NCBI RefSeq assembly: GCF_017875955.1
Contig: NZ_JAGINK010000001.1
Coordinates: 1,526,001 to 1,590,000, forward strand
From: Pseudomonas sp. BP8
Lineage (GTDB): Bacteria; Pseudomonadota; Gammaproteobacteria; Pseudomonadales; Pseudomonadaceae
Length of the DNA stretch: 64,000 bases
Direction of reading: 5' to 3'
Shown: positions 17,407 to 27,400 of the stretch, piece by piece
How the letters are laid out: the number at the start of each line of letters is the position of its first letter
Position numbering within the stretch: the stretch's first letter is position 1
Translations under genes and position numbers: made by a program
The notes under the pieces: model-generated
The model's input: the letters and a program-made list of their open reading frames with translations, nothing else
Databases searched by the model: none
Told to the model about the DNA's origin: nothing

Positions 17407-18141
17407 CTAGAAGCCGATGTAGGCGTAATACACCGGCGTCTCGGTGGTCGTGTCAAGGCCATGCGCTGCAAGGCTTTCGGCCAGGTCAGGAGTCGCCACA
17501 TGCAGGCTCCAGGCACTGCCCTGCTCAGCCAGCGTCTGCGCCAGTGCGCTGGCAAAAGCACCCATGTCGGGCAGATACGCGGTAAAGCCCTTGCCCTTGA
17601 GCGCACTGGTGGTCATGCCCAGCGCCTGGCAGATCGCAACCTTGGCCGCAATGTCGTCGCGGTCTGCCTGACGCGAGGCAGCGATCAGCGCGACCAGCTG
17701 CGGATCGGCCAGTACCTGGCCATGGATCAGCTCCGGACCCTGGCCCCAGGCTTCTGCCGGGCAATCCTTGTTTTCCGGGCGTAACGGCAGGTGCGGGTTG
17801 ATCTCTGCCGGATAGATACGACAGACCAGCGGCCGCGTGTCGTAGATCGTGCACAGGTCGTGTTCGTCGAGGTTGCGACAGCGCCCCGGGTTGAACGCCG
17901 CAAACGTCACCGACACGCGCAGTTCGGCGGCGCCGCAACTGACCGGGTGCGAGCGGCCGTGAACATGCTCGCGTTGCTCGGGCGGCATGCCCGGGCCATC
18001 GGCGAGGAACCCTTCGATCAACACCACCACCTGGCCGCCCGCAGCGGCCCACTGGCGCGACTCAGCCAAGGTCAGCGGGACATGATGGCCGGTGCAGCAT
18101 TTGCCACAGCCGGTGCAGGCAAAACGGATCGACTCGTTCAC
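17407..18141 (-). CDS. YkgJ-family cysteine cluster protein (larger paralogue)
   Basis: This 244-residue cytoplasmic protein is predicted to bind a metal ion or Fe-S cluster through clustered cysteines. The N-terminus has CTGCGKCC (Cys 9, 12, 15, 16), and later segments DEHDLCTIYDTRPLVCRIYP and NKDCPAEAWG supply more, as is usual for the YkgJ/UPF0153 family. The biochemical role of the family is not settled. The start is a GTG directly after the TGA of the preceding small gene with no spacer, which suggests translational coupling. A second, shorter family member is at 57471-57845. Confidence 0.88.
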   Translation of the reverse strand: MNESIRFACTGCGKCCTGHHVPLTLAESRQWAAAGGQVVVLIEGFLADGPGMPPEQREHVHGRSHPVSCGAAELRVSVTFAAFNPGRCRNLDEHDLCTIYDTRPLVCRIYPAEINPHLPLRPENKDCPAEAWGQGPELIHGQVLADPQLVALIAASRQADRDDIAAKVAICQALGMTTSALKGKGFTAYLPDMGAFASALAQTLAEQGSAWSLHVATPDLAESLAAHGLDTTTETPVYYAYIGF

Positions 18142-18450
18142 TCAGGCGCCCGGTTTCCACTCGCTGACGAAGGCCTGCTTGTGCTGGCGATCGTAAAGGC
18201 ACAGCTCGGTGCCGGTGGCTCGCTTCATGTGCTTCTGCGGATAGACGCCTTCGATCAGCAAGACGCTGAAACCGACCCGGTCATCGAACTCGGCCGGCTT
18301 GCCACGGGCGTGGGCGTCCTTGAGCTGGCTGGCGGCCAGGCAGTCCTTGAGCATCTGTTGGCGATACTCGTTCCAGGCCTGACTGCTGGAGGCTTGCGCG
18401 ACCCCGCTGAACAGGGCGCAGGCGATCAGGAGGTAGCGGGAAAACTTCAT
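18142..18450 (-). CDS. Small secreted protein of unknown function
   Basis: This 102-residue protein has a signal peptide (MKFSRYLLIACALFSGVAQA, cleavage after AQA). The mature part has two cysteines (KDCLAA and TELCLYDR) that could form a disulfide. No family is recognised. The ATG at 18450 is preferred because it starts the signal peptide; an upstream start would add an odd hydrophilic lead. It shares a transcript with the YkgJ-type gene, whose GTG follows its stop immediately. Confidence 0.72.
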   Translation of the reverse strand: MKFSRYLLIACALFSGVAQASSSQAWNEYRQQMLKDCLAASQLKDAHARGKPAEFDDRVGFSVLLIEGVYPQKHMKRATGTELCLYDRQHKQAFVSEWKPGA

Positions 18451-18593
18451 ACACGGTACCGACAAAAGACAGCTGAAGGACATGAATTATGCCCCAGACA
18501 TCCCAGGCATCAAGTCTGGGAGTTTGTCGCTGAATATATCAGCGTCGTCAGATTGTCCCTACTGACAAAAGCCATCGGGCCCCATAGCCAGCA

Positions 18594-19493
18594 TCAGTGC
18601 TCGGCGAATACCACGCTGCGCGCTGCCGTCACCAGGCAATCGGTCAGGTCTGGCGAAGAGAACTTGGTCAGGATCGCATTGGCCCCTGCAGTCTTGGCTT
18701 TCTCGCTGCTCATGGCGCTGTCCAGCGAGGTGTGCAGCAACACATACAGGTGCTGGAAGTCCGGCGTTTCGCGCAGGGTGCGGGTAAACGCGTAGCCGTC
18801 CATTTCCGACATCTCGATGTCGGAAACGATGATGTTGATCTCCTTGTCGGTCCCTTGCAGTTCCAGCAGGACGTTGATCGCGTCTTTGGCACTGCGTGCG
18901 GTGTGGCAGTCGATGCCCAGGCCGCGCAGGGTATGCACGGACTGTTGCAGGGCCACGTGGCTGTCATCGACCACGAGAATATTGGCGGCGGCGAGCAAGC
19001 TGGCGTCTTCCTCGCTGAGAGCGCCGGGCTGCGCCTCGTGCGGCGGTGGTGCAATGGCGTGGATGACCTTTTCGATATCCAGCACCTGCACCAGGGCGTT
19101 GTCGACCCGGGTCACGCCGGTGATGAACGAGCGGTTGCCCGAGCCGAACGGTGGCGGCTTGATGTCGGTGCTCAGGCAATGGACGATACGGCTCACCGCC
19201 TGCACGTGCAGGCCTTGGCGCGAGCGGCTGATCTCGGTGACGATCAGGCAGCCGCCGTCGGGGTCGGCCAGTGGCCGCTCGCCGATGGCACGCGACAGGT
19301 CGATGACTGACAGCGAGTTGCCACGCAGGGTTGCCACGCCTTTGACGTGGGGGTGCGACTCGGGCAGCTTGGTCAGCGCCGGGCAGGTGATAATCTCGCT
19401 GACCTTGAGCAGGTTGATAGCCATCAGCTTGCCGCTACGCAAGGTGAAGAGCAGCAGGGACAACGAGTCCGCGCGGGCATTTTGCGTGGCCAT
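18594..19493 (-). CDS. cheV: Chemotaxis coupling protein CheV
   Basis: This 299-residue scaffold joins chemoreceptors to the kinase CheA. An N-terminal CheW-like domain covers about 10-155, with HVKGVATLRGNSLSVIDLSR typical of CheW folds. A receiver domain covers about 170-295, with the acidic pocket and phospho-Asp in NIIVSDIEMSEMDGYAFTR and Lys in ILTKFSSPD. The order CheW then REC defines CheV. The ATG at 19493 has AAAGG just upstream; a TTG two codons earlier is weaker. It is a single gene with no chemoreceptor beside it. Pseudomonads carry several CheV/CheW paralogues, and which receptors this one serves cannot be read here. Confidence 0.94.
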   Translation of the reverse strand: MATQNARADSLSLLLFTLRSGKLMAINLLKVSEIITCPALTKLPESHPHVKGVATLRGNSLSVIDLSRAIGERPLADPDGGCLIVTEISRSRQGLHVQAVSRIVHCLSTDIKPPPFGSGNRSFITGVTRVDNALVQVLDIEKVIHAIAPPPHEAQPGALSEEDASLLAAANILVVDDSHVALQQSVHTLRGLGIDCHTARSAKDAINVLLELQGTDKEINIIVSDIEMSEMDGYAFTRTLRETPDFQHLYVLLHTSLDSAMSSEKAKTAGANAILTKFSSPDLTDCLVTAARSVVFAEH

Positions 19494-19586
19494 GGGCAAC
19501 CTTTGGGTCTGTTTGAAAAAGAGAGGATGCCAGGGTTATCGGCCTGCTGGAGCGAGGCTTTAGGCGGATTGTCGGGTGGATCTACC

Positions 19587-19623
19587 GGCCTCTTCGCGGG
19601 GCACGTCGGATCGCGAAGAGGCC
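19587..19623. repeat. Degenerate REP-derived inverted repeat
   Basis: Arms GGCCTCTTCGCG and CGCGAAGAGGCC (12 bp, perfect) face each other across 13 bases between the HlyD-like gene and cheV. The outer part matches the REP family while the core is missing, so this looks like a shortened REP that still makes a hairpin. It may mark the end of the adhesin-export transcript. Confidence 0.75.
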
Positions 19624-19655
19624 AGTACTGGCAGGACAAAACCCAGCCCCGGCGA

Positions 19656-20840
19656 TCACCGCTCGCGCAGCGCCTCCTTGGCCCGATTCAGCGGCTTGAT
19701 CAGGTAATCGAGAATGGTCTTCTGCCCCGTGCGAATATCCACCGTGGCAATCATCCCAGGGACAATCGCAAAGCGTTTGCCGGCCTTGTTCTGCAGGCTG
19801 TCCTGTTCGGTGCGGATAAACACCCGGTAGTAGTAGATCTCCGGCTTGACCTCATCCTGCAAGGTATCCGGCGAGATCCCGACCACCTTGCCCTCCAGCC
19901 CGCCATACACCGAGTAGTCATAGGCACTGATCTTGACCTTGGCTGCCTGGTCAGGATGGATAAAGGCAATGTCCCGTGGCGCGATGCGGGTCTCGATCAC
20001 CAGGCGCTCGTCCATCGGTACGATCTTCATCACCTGTCCGCCAGGTTGGACGACACCGCCCAGGGTATTGACCTCGATGTCCTTGACGATACCGCGCACC
20101 GGCGAACGCAGGGTCAGCCGGGTCAGTGAATCGTTGCGGCCACGGATCACCTGCGACAGGCTGTCGGCCTCGGCGCTGGCCTTGGCCAGGTCTTCGCGGG
20201 CGCGCACCAGATAATCCGAGCGTGCCTCGTTGGCCTTGAGCTCGAGCTCCGATCGCTGGCGGTTGAGGCGAATCACCTCGACCCTGCTCGATGCGCCCAT
20301 CTTGGCCAGGTTCTCGGTGATCTTCAGCTCGCTGCGGACCAACCGCAGCGAGTCCTCGATCCCGGCCAGGGTCTGCTCCAAGCCTCGCCGCCGGGTCTGA
20401 TAGAGCGCCTGCTCGGCCTCGATCAGGTCAGGCGAATCGTTCAGGCTGGCGGGGAAGGTCAGGGGCTTGCCGGTGACCTCCGCGCGCAACCGGCTGACAC
20501 TGGCCAGCGCCGCGCGGTACTTGGCCTCGCTTTCGCCAACGCTGGAGGAGGTCTTGGTCGGGTCGAGCTGGGCGAGGATCTGCCCGCGCTCGACCAGATC
20601 GCCTTCGGCAACGTTCATGGCGGCGACGATGCCGCCTTCGAACGACTGGATCACCTGCTCACGCGAGCTGGGGATTACCTTGCCGGTGCCGGTCGACACT
20701 TCGACCACCTCGAACCACGCAGCCCAGGCCAGAAACAGCGCCAGCATGATTGCGCACACGCTGATCAGGCGACCGGCGCGCAACACCGCGTGGTCATCCT
20801 GGCCATCCAGATAAGAAGCCGGAAGTTGATCGGCACTCAT
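19656..20840 (-). CDS. lapJ: Type I secretion HlyD-like adaptor
   Basis: This 394-residue periplasmic adaptor connects the ABC exporter to the outer-membrane channel. A single membrane helix lies at about residues 26-46 (LISVCAIMLALFLAWAAWF). It is followed by the HlyD lipoyl half-motif (QSFEGGIVAAMNVAEGDLVE), a long coiled-coil region at about 105-240 rich in Arg, Glu and Leu, and a C-terminal barrel with the signature PGMIATVDIRTGQKTILDYL. The start overlaps the ABC gene stop by four bases. The symbol follows the P. putida lapF cluster as I recall it; the match rests on gene order and family, not a search. It is the last gene before the degenerate REP at 19587. Confidence 0.9.
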   Translation of the reverse strand: MSADQLPASYLDGQDDHAVLRAGRLISVCAIMLALFLAWAAWFEVVEVSTGTGKVIPSSREQVIQSFEGGIVAAMNVAEGDLVERGQILAQLDPTKTSSSVGESEAKYRAALASVSRLRAEVTGKPLTFPASLNDSPDLIEAEQALYQTRRRGLEQTLAGIEDSLRLVRSELKITENLAKMGASSRVEVIRLNRQRSELELKANEARSDYLVRAREDLAKASAEADSLSQVIRGRNDSLTRLTLRSPVRGIVKDIEVNTLGGVVQPGGQVMKIVPMDERLVIETRIAPRDIAFIHPDQAAKVKISAYDYSVYGGLEGKVVGISPDTLQDEVKPEIYYYRVFIRTEQDSLQNKAGKRFAIVPGMIATVDIRTGQKTILDYLIKPLNRAKEALRER

Positions 20841-23005
20841 GCTTTGGCTCCTTGACTCAAGCGCGCCAGAGCGGCGTCGCGGCTGTCGTCGATGATGATC
20901 CGCCCGCCATCGAGCACAATGATCCGGTCGACCCGCTGCAGCACACTCATGCGGTGGGTGGCGATCACCAGGGTGCGGCCCTGGCTGAAGCGCTCGAGGT
21001 TGTCGAGCAACCTGCGCTCGGTGACGTCATCCAGCGAGGCCGTTGGTTCATCGAGCAGTAGCACTTGCGGCTGGCGCACCAGCAGGCGGGTCAGCACCAA
21101 CGCCTGGCGTTGGCCACCGGATAGCCCGGTGCCGCCCTCAAGCACCAGATGGTCCATGCCCTTGGGCAGTTGCCGGACGAACTCCAGCGCGCCGGTCGCG
21201 GCCAGCGCGGCCACCAGCTCCTGGTCGCTGGCCTGCCCCGCGCCAAGGGTGAGGTTCTCGCGCAGGGTGCCGTGGAACAGCCGGGCGTATTGCGGCAGCA
21301 GGCCGACGTCGCGGCGCAGATCGGCCGGGTCGAGGTGGGCGAGGGCGATACCGTCCAGGGTGATCTCGCCCTGGACCAGGTCCATCGCCCCGCCAAGGGC
21401 CTGCAGCAGGGTGGATTTCCCGGCGCCGTTGCGCCCCAGCACGGCGATGCGTTCACCCGGCTGGATGTTCAACTGGTTGATGCTCAAGGACGGCGGCGCC
21501 TCCGCGCTGTAGCGGAAGTTGGCCTGGCGCAACTGGTACTCGCCGCGGATGGCCGGCAGGTGCACGCGGGCTTCGCCTTCAGGGTGGTCCACCGGCGACT
21601 GCATGAGCTTGTCCAGCCCTTCGAGGGCGACCTTGGCTTGTTGCCAGCGGGTCAGCACGTGGGTCAGCTGGGCCATCGGCGCCATCATCCGCGAAGCCAG
21701 CATCGAGGCGGCTACCAGGCTACCGGTGGTCAGGTCGCCGGCGATGACCATCGGCGCACCGACCACGATCACCACGGCGAACACCGCGCCCTGGACGTTC
21801 TGGGTCCAGGTCACCAGGCCGTTGGTGAGGGTGCGCAGGCGCAGGTTGCTATGGGCGCAGGCGGCGTTGTACTGGTTCCACTGACGCTCGAAGCGCGCTT
21901 CGGCCTGCAGTGCCTTGATTTCATCCAGGCCCTGGATGCTCTCCACCAGCATGGCGTTGCGCAGCGCCGACTCACGCATCGAGGCGTTGGCCAGCCGCGC
22001 CAGCCGTCGCTGGGCGAGCAGGCCGGGCAGAATCATGGCGATCAGGGCCACCAGCGGAATGACCACCAGCACCCCGCCGATCAGCCAGAACACCAGCAGG
22101 AACAGCAGGAAGAACGGCAGGTCGGCCAGGGCGGTGGCGGTGCTTGAGGTGATCAGGTCGCGAATCTGTTCCAGCTCGCGCAACTGCGAGATGAACGAGC
22201 CGGTGGATTTCGGCCGCACCGAGTTGCGCAGGCGCAGCGCGTGGCCGAAGACCAGGTCCGAGATGCGCAGGTCGGCCCGCTTGCCGAGCAGGTCGGTGAC
22301 CTTCAGGCGCAACAGGCGCATGCTGAAATCGAATATCAGGGCCAGTACCACACCGCCGAACAGCACATACAGCGTAGGCATCGATTCGGCGGGGATCACC
22401 CGGTCATACACCTGCATGGAGAACAGCACGCCGGCCAAGGCCAGCACGTTGGCCACCATCGAAGCGACCATCACCTGCCCGTAGGGGCGCAGGTCGCGCA
22501 GGACGATGCGGGCAAACCAGTGGCGGTCATAAGGCGCGGTGTAATCGTCGGTGCGCACATCGCGCAGTGGTCGTGCCGGGCGCAGCAGGGCAACCCGCAC
22601 GATGCGCCCGGTGAGGGCCTCGCGCTCAATGCGTGAGGTCAGCCCTTGGTCGCCAGCGAACACCACCGCCAGGTCGTTTTGCTCGGTGACCGCTTCGACC
22701 ACGGCCAGTTGCCCATCGTCGAGTTCGAGCACCATCGGTGTGCGCCATTGGCGCAGGCCCTTGGCATCGAAACGCACGAAACGCAGGGTCAGGCCGGCTT
22801 GGCGTGCCATGTGCCGGAGGATCTCATCCAGCGGCCGGGCGTCCTCGACCGCCGCCAGGCGAATGCGCTGCGGCGAGACGTCCAGGCGGTAGTGGTGGGC
22901 GACTTGCAGCATTACCTCCAGCCACGGCCCGAGATCGGCGCGCGGCGGCGGTGGTGCGGCTGCGGCCTGTTGCGGTTGCTGGGTCAGGTTGACGGCATCA
23001 GTCAT
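20837..23005 (-). CDS. lapI: Type I secretion ABC transporter with C39-like domain (no catalytic Cys)
   Basis: This 722-residue inner-membrane ATPase drives export of the giant adhesin. The first 150 residues resemble a C39 peptidase fold, but no cysteine lies where the catalytic one would be, so it is a docking (CLD) type. This fits a substrate with no leader to remove. The membrane domain spans about 165-450. The ATPase has Walker A GRNGAGKST (near 523), signature LSGGQRQ and Walker B VLLLDEP. Both ends overlap neighbours by four bases, typical of a tightly coupled operon. RaxB/LapB-type exporters share this layout. The nearest substrate is the 7270-residue adhesin immediately upstream. Confidence 0.92.
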   Translation of the reverse strand: MTDAVNLTQQPQQAAAAPPPPRADLGPWLEVMLQVAHHYRLDVSPQRIRLAAVEDARPLDEILRHMARQAGLTLRFVRFDAKGLRQWRTPMVLELDDGQLAVVEAVTEQNDLAVVFAGDQGLTSRIEREALTGRIVRVALLRPARPLRDVRTDDYTAPYDRHWFARIVLRDLRPYGQVMVASMVANVLALAGVLFSMQVYDRVIPAESMPTLYVLFGGVVLALIFDFSMRLLRLKVTDLLGKRADLRISDLVFGHALRLRNSVRPKSTGSFISQLRELEQIRDLITSSTATALADLPFFLLFLLVFWLIGGVLVVIPLVALIAMILPGLLAQRRLARLANASMRESALRNAMLVESIQGLDEIKALQAEARFERQWNQYNAACAHSNLRLRTLTNGLVTWTQNVQGAVFAVVIVVGAPMVIAGDLTTGSLVAASMLASRMMAPMAQLTHVLTRWQQAKVALEGLDKLMQSPVDHPEGEARVHLPAIRGEYQLRQANFRYSAEAPPSLSINQLNIQPGERIAVLGRNGAGKSTLLQALGGAMDLVQGEITLDGIALAHLDPADLRRDVGLLPQYARLFHGTLRENLTLGAGQASDQELVAALAATGALEFVRQLPKGMDHLVLEGGTGLSGGQRQALVLTRLLVRQPQVLLLDEPTASLDDVTERRLLDNLERFSQGRTLVIATHRMSVLQRVDRIIVLDGGRIIIDDSRDAALARLSQGAKA

Positions 23006-24435
23006 GGTTGAATCTCCACGCCTTGCAGGCTGCGACCCTCAAGGCCAAAGGCCGAGCGCAGCGCACTGCTGTTGTACAGGCAATCGATGTCGAGTCGCAG
23101 CAGGTCGGAGCGGGTGCCAGCGAGCTCGAAGCGCGACTGGTAGATCTCCTGTTCGGCATTGAGCAGGTCGAGCAGGGGCCGGGTACCCAAGTCCAGGTAT
23201 TGCCGGCCATAGAGCATGCGCGCTTCCTGGATGCTGACCTGGCGTGCCTCGAGCGAGCGCAGGCGTCGGCCGAGGCCCGCGGTCTGCGCCTTGGCTTCGG
23301 CCAGGCCGCGGCGTGCCTGCAGGCGCGCGGCGTCTTCGGCGGCATCGGCGGAGGTCAGTGCATGGCCGGCGGCGCGCGTGCGTGCGCTGATCGCCCCGCC
23401 TTGATAGATCGGTACTTCAAGGTTCAGGTAAATGCCGGCCTGGGTGCGGTCGAGCCGCGAGTTGTCGCGGTCGTACTCGTTGTCCAGGTAGTGGGTGAGT
23501 TGTGGCTGCAACGACAGGGTCGGGTAGGCTTCGGCCTTGGCCTGAGCCAGTTCGGCCTGGGACTGCGCACGCTGGGCCAGGGCCATCAATACCGCGGGCA
23601 AGCGATCATCGCCTTCCATCGAGCGCGTGCAGGCGCCTGATAGCTGCGCCGGTGGTTCCTCGGCCAAGGCCGGCGGCGAGATGCGCCCGAGCAACGCTGC
23701 GAGTGTCGAACGCCAGCGCTGATACTGCGCCTGGTATTCCTCGAAGGTCGCCCTGGCGCCTTCTACCCGCGACTCGGCCTGGACCGTGTCGGAGCGGGCA
23801 CTGGCGCCCATGTCGCTGCGCTGGCGGGCCAGCCCGACGATGTCGCCGACGCCGCGGATCTGATCGCGGGCGATGACCATCAGCTGTTCGTAGCGGCGTG
23901 TCTCGATCCAGGCGTAGGCCGTGTCGCGGGCCAGTTCGTCGAGTACCAGCAAAATGTTGGCCTGGGCGCGTGCGGCGGCGGCGCGCGCAGCATTGACGGC
24001 GTAGTCGACTTTGCCAAAGTCGTACAGCATCTGTTTGAGCGACAGGTTGAAGGCCTGGCTGCCACGGTCGGCACCGTTGCCGGTGTCGTAGCCGGCGCGC
24101 ACGCCGCCTGAAATCTGAGGGTAATAACCGGCACGGGCGACATTGATTCCTTCGCCCTGCTTGTAGAGGTTGCCGACTGCTTCGGCAAGGCTTGGGTGCC
24201 ACTGCGCCGCGACCAGTACTGCCTCGTCGAGGCCGAGCCGGTCGCCAACCTCGGCGGACTGCCCGAGCGGCGCCCGCGCAGGCACGGCGTCGGGCGCATC
24301 GCGTAACAGCGATGGCCCGATTGTGCGCAGTTGGGGTTCGATGTCATCGGCCGCGAGGGCGGCCGGGTGAAGTTGGAAGGCCAGGAGCCCGAGGGCTCCA
24401 AGCAACAGCGGTGACAGCGGACAGCATCGCTTCAC
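23002..24435 (-). CDS. lapH: TolC-family outer-membrane channel of type I secretion
   Basis: This 477-residue outer-membrane efflux protein has a signal peptide (LLGALGLLAFQLHPAALA). Two outer-membrane-efflux-protein halves follow, containing long amphipathic helices (ARAAAARAQANILLVLDELA and later GLAEAKAQTAGLGRRLRSLE) and the strand segments that build the channel barrel. The stop overlaps the ABC gene start. It begins 63 bases after the adhesin stop, across a 9-bp GC-rich hairpin, and is probably cotranscribed with it at a lower level. Generic TolC or an efflux channel is possible from sequence alone; the gene order makes a dedicated adhesin exporter far more likely. Confidence 0.9.
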   Translation of the reverse strand: MKRCCPLSPLLLGALGLLAFQLHPAALAADDIEPQLRTIGPSLLRDAPDAVPARAPLGQSAEVGDRLGLDEAVLVAAQWHPSLAEAVGNLYKQGEGINVARAGYYPQISGGVRAGYDTGNGADRGSQAFNLSLKQMLYDFGKVDYAVNAARAAAARAQANILLVLDELARDTAYAWIETRRYEQLMVIARDQIRGVGDIVGLARQRSDMGASARSDTVQAESRVEGARATFEEYQAQYQRWRSTLAALLGRISPPALAEEPPAQLSGACTRSMEGDDRLPAVLMALAQRAQSQAELAQAKAEAYPTLSLQPQLTHYLDNEYDRDNSRLDRTQAGIYLNLEVPIYQGGAISARTRAAGHALTSADAAEDAARLQARRGLAEAKAQTAGLGRRLRSLEARQVSIQEARMLYGRQYLDLGTRPLLDLLNAEQEIYQSRFELAGTRSDLLRLDIDCLYNSSALRSAFGLEGRSLQGVEIQP

Positions 24436-24464
24436 ATCATTCCCTTACTGCTTGTTCGTCCTTG

Positions 24465-24486
24465 CCGCCGGGACGAATCCCGGCGG
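24465..24486 (-). promoter_or_regulatory. Intercistronic hairpin between the adhesin and its exporter genes
   Basis: A perfect nine-bp stem (CCGCCGGGA / TCCCGGCGG) with a TTCG loop on the coding strand lies 12 bp after the adhesin stop and 30 bp before the channel gene. There is no T-run after it. It could slow the polymerase or stabilise the 3' end of the 21.8-kb message. Confidence 0.6.
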
Positions 24487-24498
24487 TGTGCATCAGCC

Positions 24499-27400
24499 TC
24501 AGACGACATGGATGCCGTTCTGCACCCACAAGTGGTGGCTCGGATCCTCCTGGGCTGTGTATTGGGTATAGTCGATTCCGTCGGCAGTCTGGTTACCATT
24601 TACGGTCCAGTTATCCGTCAACTGCACCGAATCCTCGCTGCCACCCTTGATCAACAGGGTGTCATTGCCGGTTTCTGTGACCGCGATCACATCCGCCAGG
24701 TTGAGGCTCAGGGTGACCGCACTGGTGTCGTTGAGGTCGATGATCTCGATGTCGTGTACACGGCCGACCAGGTTGCCCAGGTCGATGCTGGCATCGCCAC
24801 CGGCCCACAGCAGTGTGTCGGTACCGCTGCCGCCGTCGACGTTGGTGAACTGCTGGTCGACGATCACCAGGGTGTCGTCACCGGCACCGCCCTGCAGGCT
24901 GATCGCCCCACCTTGACTGCCGTCCAGATGGTCATTGCCCTCGCTGCCCTGGATCAGGTCGCTGGACGATACTGCGGCGAGGCTGGCCATCTGCGCTGCG
25001 CCATCGTCGCCGCTGGTATCGGCGAGCAACGAGGAGAACGCCGTCACCGTTCCGGCTTCCGTCAGGTTGACGGTCAACTGCGCGGTGTCGCTGGTGCCGT
25101 TGGGGTGGGTCAGCTGGTAGGTGAAGGTGTCGTGCTGGCCAATCACTGCCGAGGTCAGGCCCGACTTCAAGGTGTAGGTGTAGCTGCCGTCCTCATGCAC
25201 CAGCAGCGTGCCGTAGGTACCGGTCACGCTGACCCCGTTGTAACCCGGGATCGAGTAGGTGTTGGCTGCAACCAGCACGCTGAGCACGGTCAGGGTCGAA
25301 CCGAGGGTGTCGCTGCCGGTGCCGCTGGTGTCGTTGATCAGGTTGCCGCTCACTGGGGTGTAGCCGCTTACCATGAACTCCTTGTTGTAGGTGGTGGTGG
25401 TGTTGATGGTGGTGTTGATCGAGCTAAGCAGGCCGATGCCCCCCGCCGTAACCTTGATCTGGTAGCTACCCGGTCCTTGATCCTGGAAGGTATGCGCTGC
25501 ACCACCGCCGAGCAGGCTGATCAGTGACCCGCCATTGACGGTGTCGACCACCACGAAGGTGCCGGAAGCGTTGGCCTTGAGCAGTTCGATCTTGGTCCCG
25601 TTGAGCAGGCCGAGCAGGTTGTTCGAGTTGAGCACTACTTGCAGGTCCGCCGTGGTGTCGAGCGCGACCATATTGGCCGCCGACGTGATCGAGCGGCTAC
25701 CGAGCACCGGCAAGTTCAGCGTCGCCAGGTTGGCAGTGCTGGTGGTTTCGCGGTTGATCAGGCTGATGCCGGTGTTGTCGACATCGTTGACAGCGTCGAC
25801 CACGGTTGCCGGTGCGCTGTAGTTGGTGTCGCTCCAGATTTCAGTAGCTTGTGGGCTATCGATCCGCACATACAGGTTGGCGGTGTCCTTCAGGCCGCCG
25901 TCAGTGGCCAGTTGGTAGCTGAACACGTCGACTTTACCGACACTCGACGGGCTGCCGCTCGGGGTGTAGGTGTAGCTGCCATCTGCGCGGATCACCAGCG
26001 TGCCGTACAGGCCTTGCACGGTGGTGCCGGCACCGGCGTCGACATACACGCCGTTTTTCAGCACCTGGAGCACGGCCGCGCTGTCTGGCCCGCGCACGTC
26101 GGTGGTGCCGTCGATGCCTGGGTCGGTGATCACGTTGCCGGTGGCCGCTGTGCCGGTGCCGGTGAACTCGGTCAGCGAAGTGCTGGTGATGTCCAGGGTG
26201 GTGGTGACCGTCGTCAGCACGCCGATGCCGCCGCTGCCCACGGTCAGGCGGTAGTCACCCGCCTGCAGTGTGCCGATGTCGACCTGGAGACCCTGGCCCA
26301 GTGGCAGCAGGATCAGGTCGAGCAAGCCTTGGCTGGTACCGCTGGCCAAAGTCACCCAGGCGCCGCTGGCGTCTTTCACTTGCAATGTGAAGGTGGTGTT
26401 ATCCAGCAGCGCCACCACGCTGTCGGTGTTGAGGGTCAACGTCGGATCGGCTGTGGTCCCGGCAGCGACGGTCCAGGTGTAGGTTTTCTGGAAGCCGGCA
26501 AGTACGGTGGTGAAACTGTCGGCGTAGGTTTTGCTGCTGCTCACCGCGGCGAGTTCGACCGTGGCGGTTGCCAGGTTGTCGCTGGCCACCACGGGGGTGT
26601 TGGCGTCCACGTCCGGCGCGGTGATGCTGGCGCTGGCCGAGGTGTTGTTGCGCGGATCGGTAACGGTGACCGACAGCGACTGGCCGTTGTCCTGGGCAGG
26701 GTTCAGGACCACCCGGAAGGTGCCGTCGGCTTCAACCGGCGCCGTTGTCAGCACGGTGCCGGTCGGTCCACGTACGGTAACCGTCGCCCCCGGTTCACCG
26801 CGGCCAGTGAGCACGCTGCCGTCGGCATTGATCACCAGAGCAGTGGCTGCCGCCGGTGGAGTGAAGTCCGGTGCGGTCAGCGCGGTACCGGCGGAGGTGT
26901 TGCCGGTCGGGTCGCTCTGGGTGACGCTGAGTGCCTGGAAGTCGGTCTGCGGTGGGTTGAGGGTGATGGCGTAGGCGCCGGTGGCGGCGACCACCGCGCT
27001 GCCCAGCACGGTACCGCTGCTGTTGCGCACGGTGATGGTGTTGCCGGCTACCCCCGAACCTGAAACCACTGCACCGGTTGTGTTGATGGTAGCGATCGGT
27101 GCTGCTGGCGCCGTGCTGTCGGGCGCGGTGACGCTGCCGGCACCCGAGAGGTTGCCGGCGGCATCCGCCTGACGCACGGTGAGCGACTGACCGTCGAGCT
27201 GGGCCGGGCTGAGCGTGAAGGTGAAGTTGCCATCGCTGCCGACAATGGCCGTGCCTGCCTGGCCGACGATGCTGATGGTCGCGCCCGGTTCACCCTTGCC
27301 GGTCAGTACGGTGCCGGTGCCATCGACGGCCAGCTCGGTCGGCGCGCCGGGGGCCTGTACGTCCCGTGCGGTGTAGCTGGTGTCGTCAGAGACGTTGCCG

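Noticed and set aside
18553-18568. TTGTC/GACAA pair upstream of the small secreted protein gene
   Set aside because: The six-base spacer differs from the single-base spacing of the TTGTC-N-GACAA sites near the diguanylate cyclase, so it is probably coincidence.
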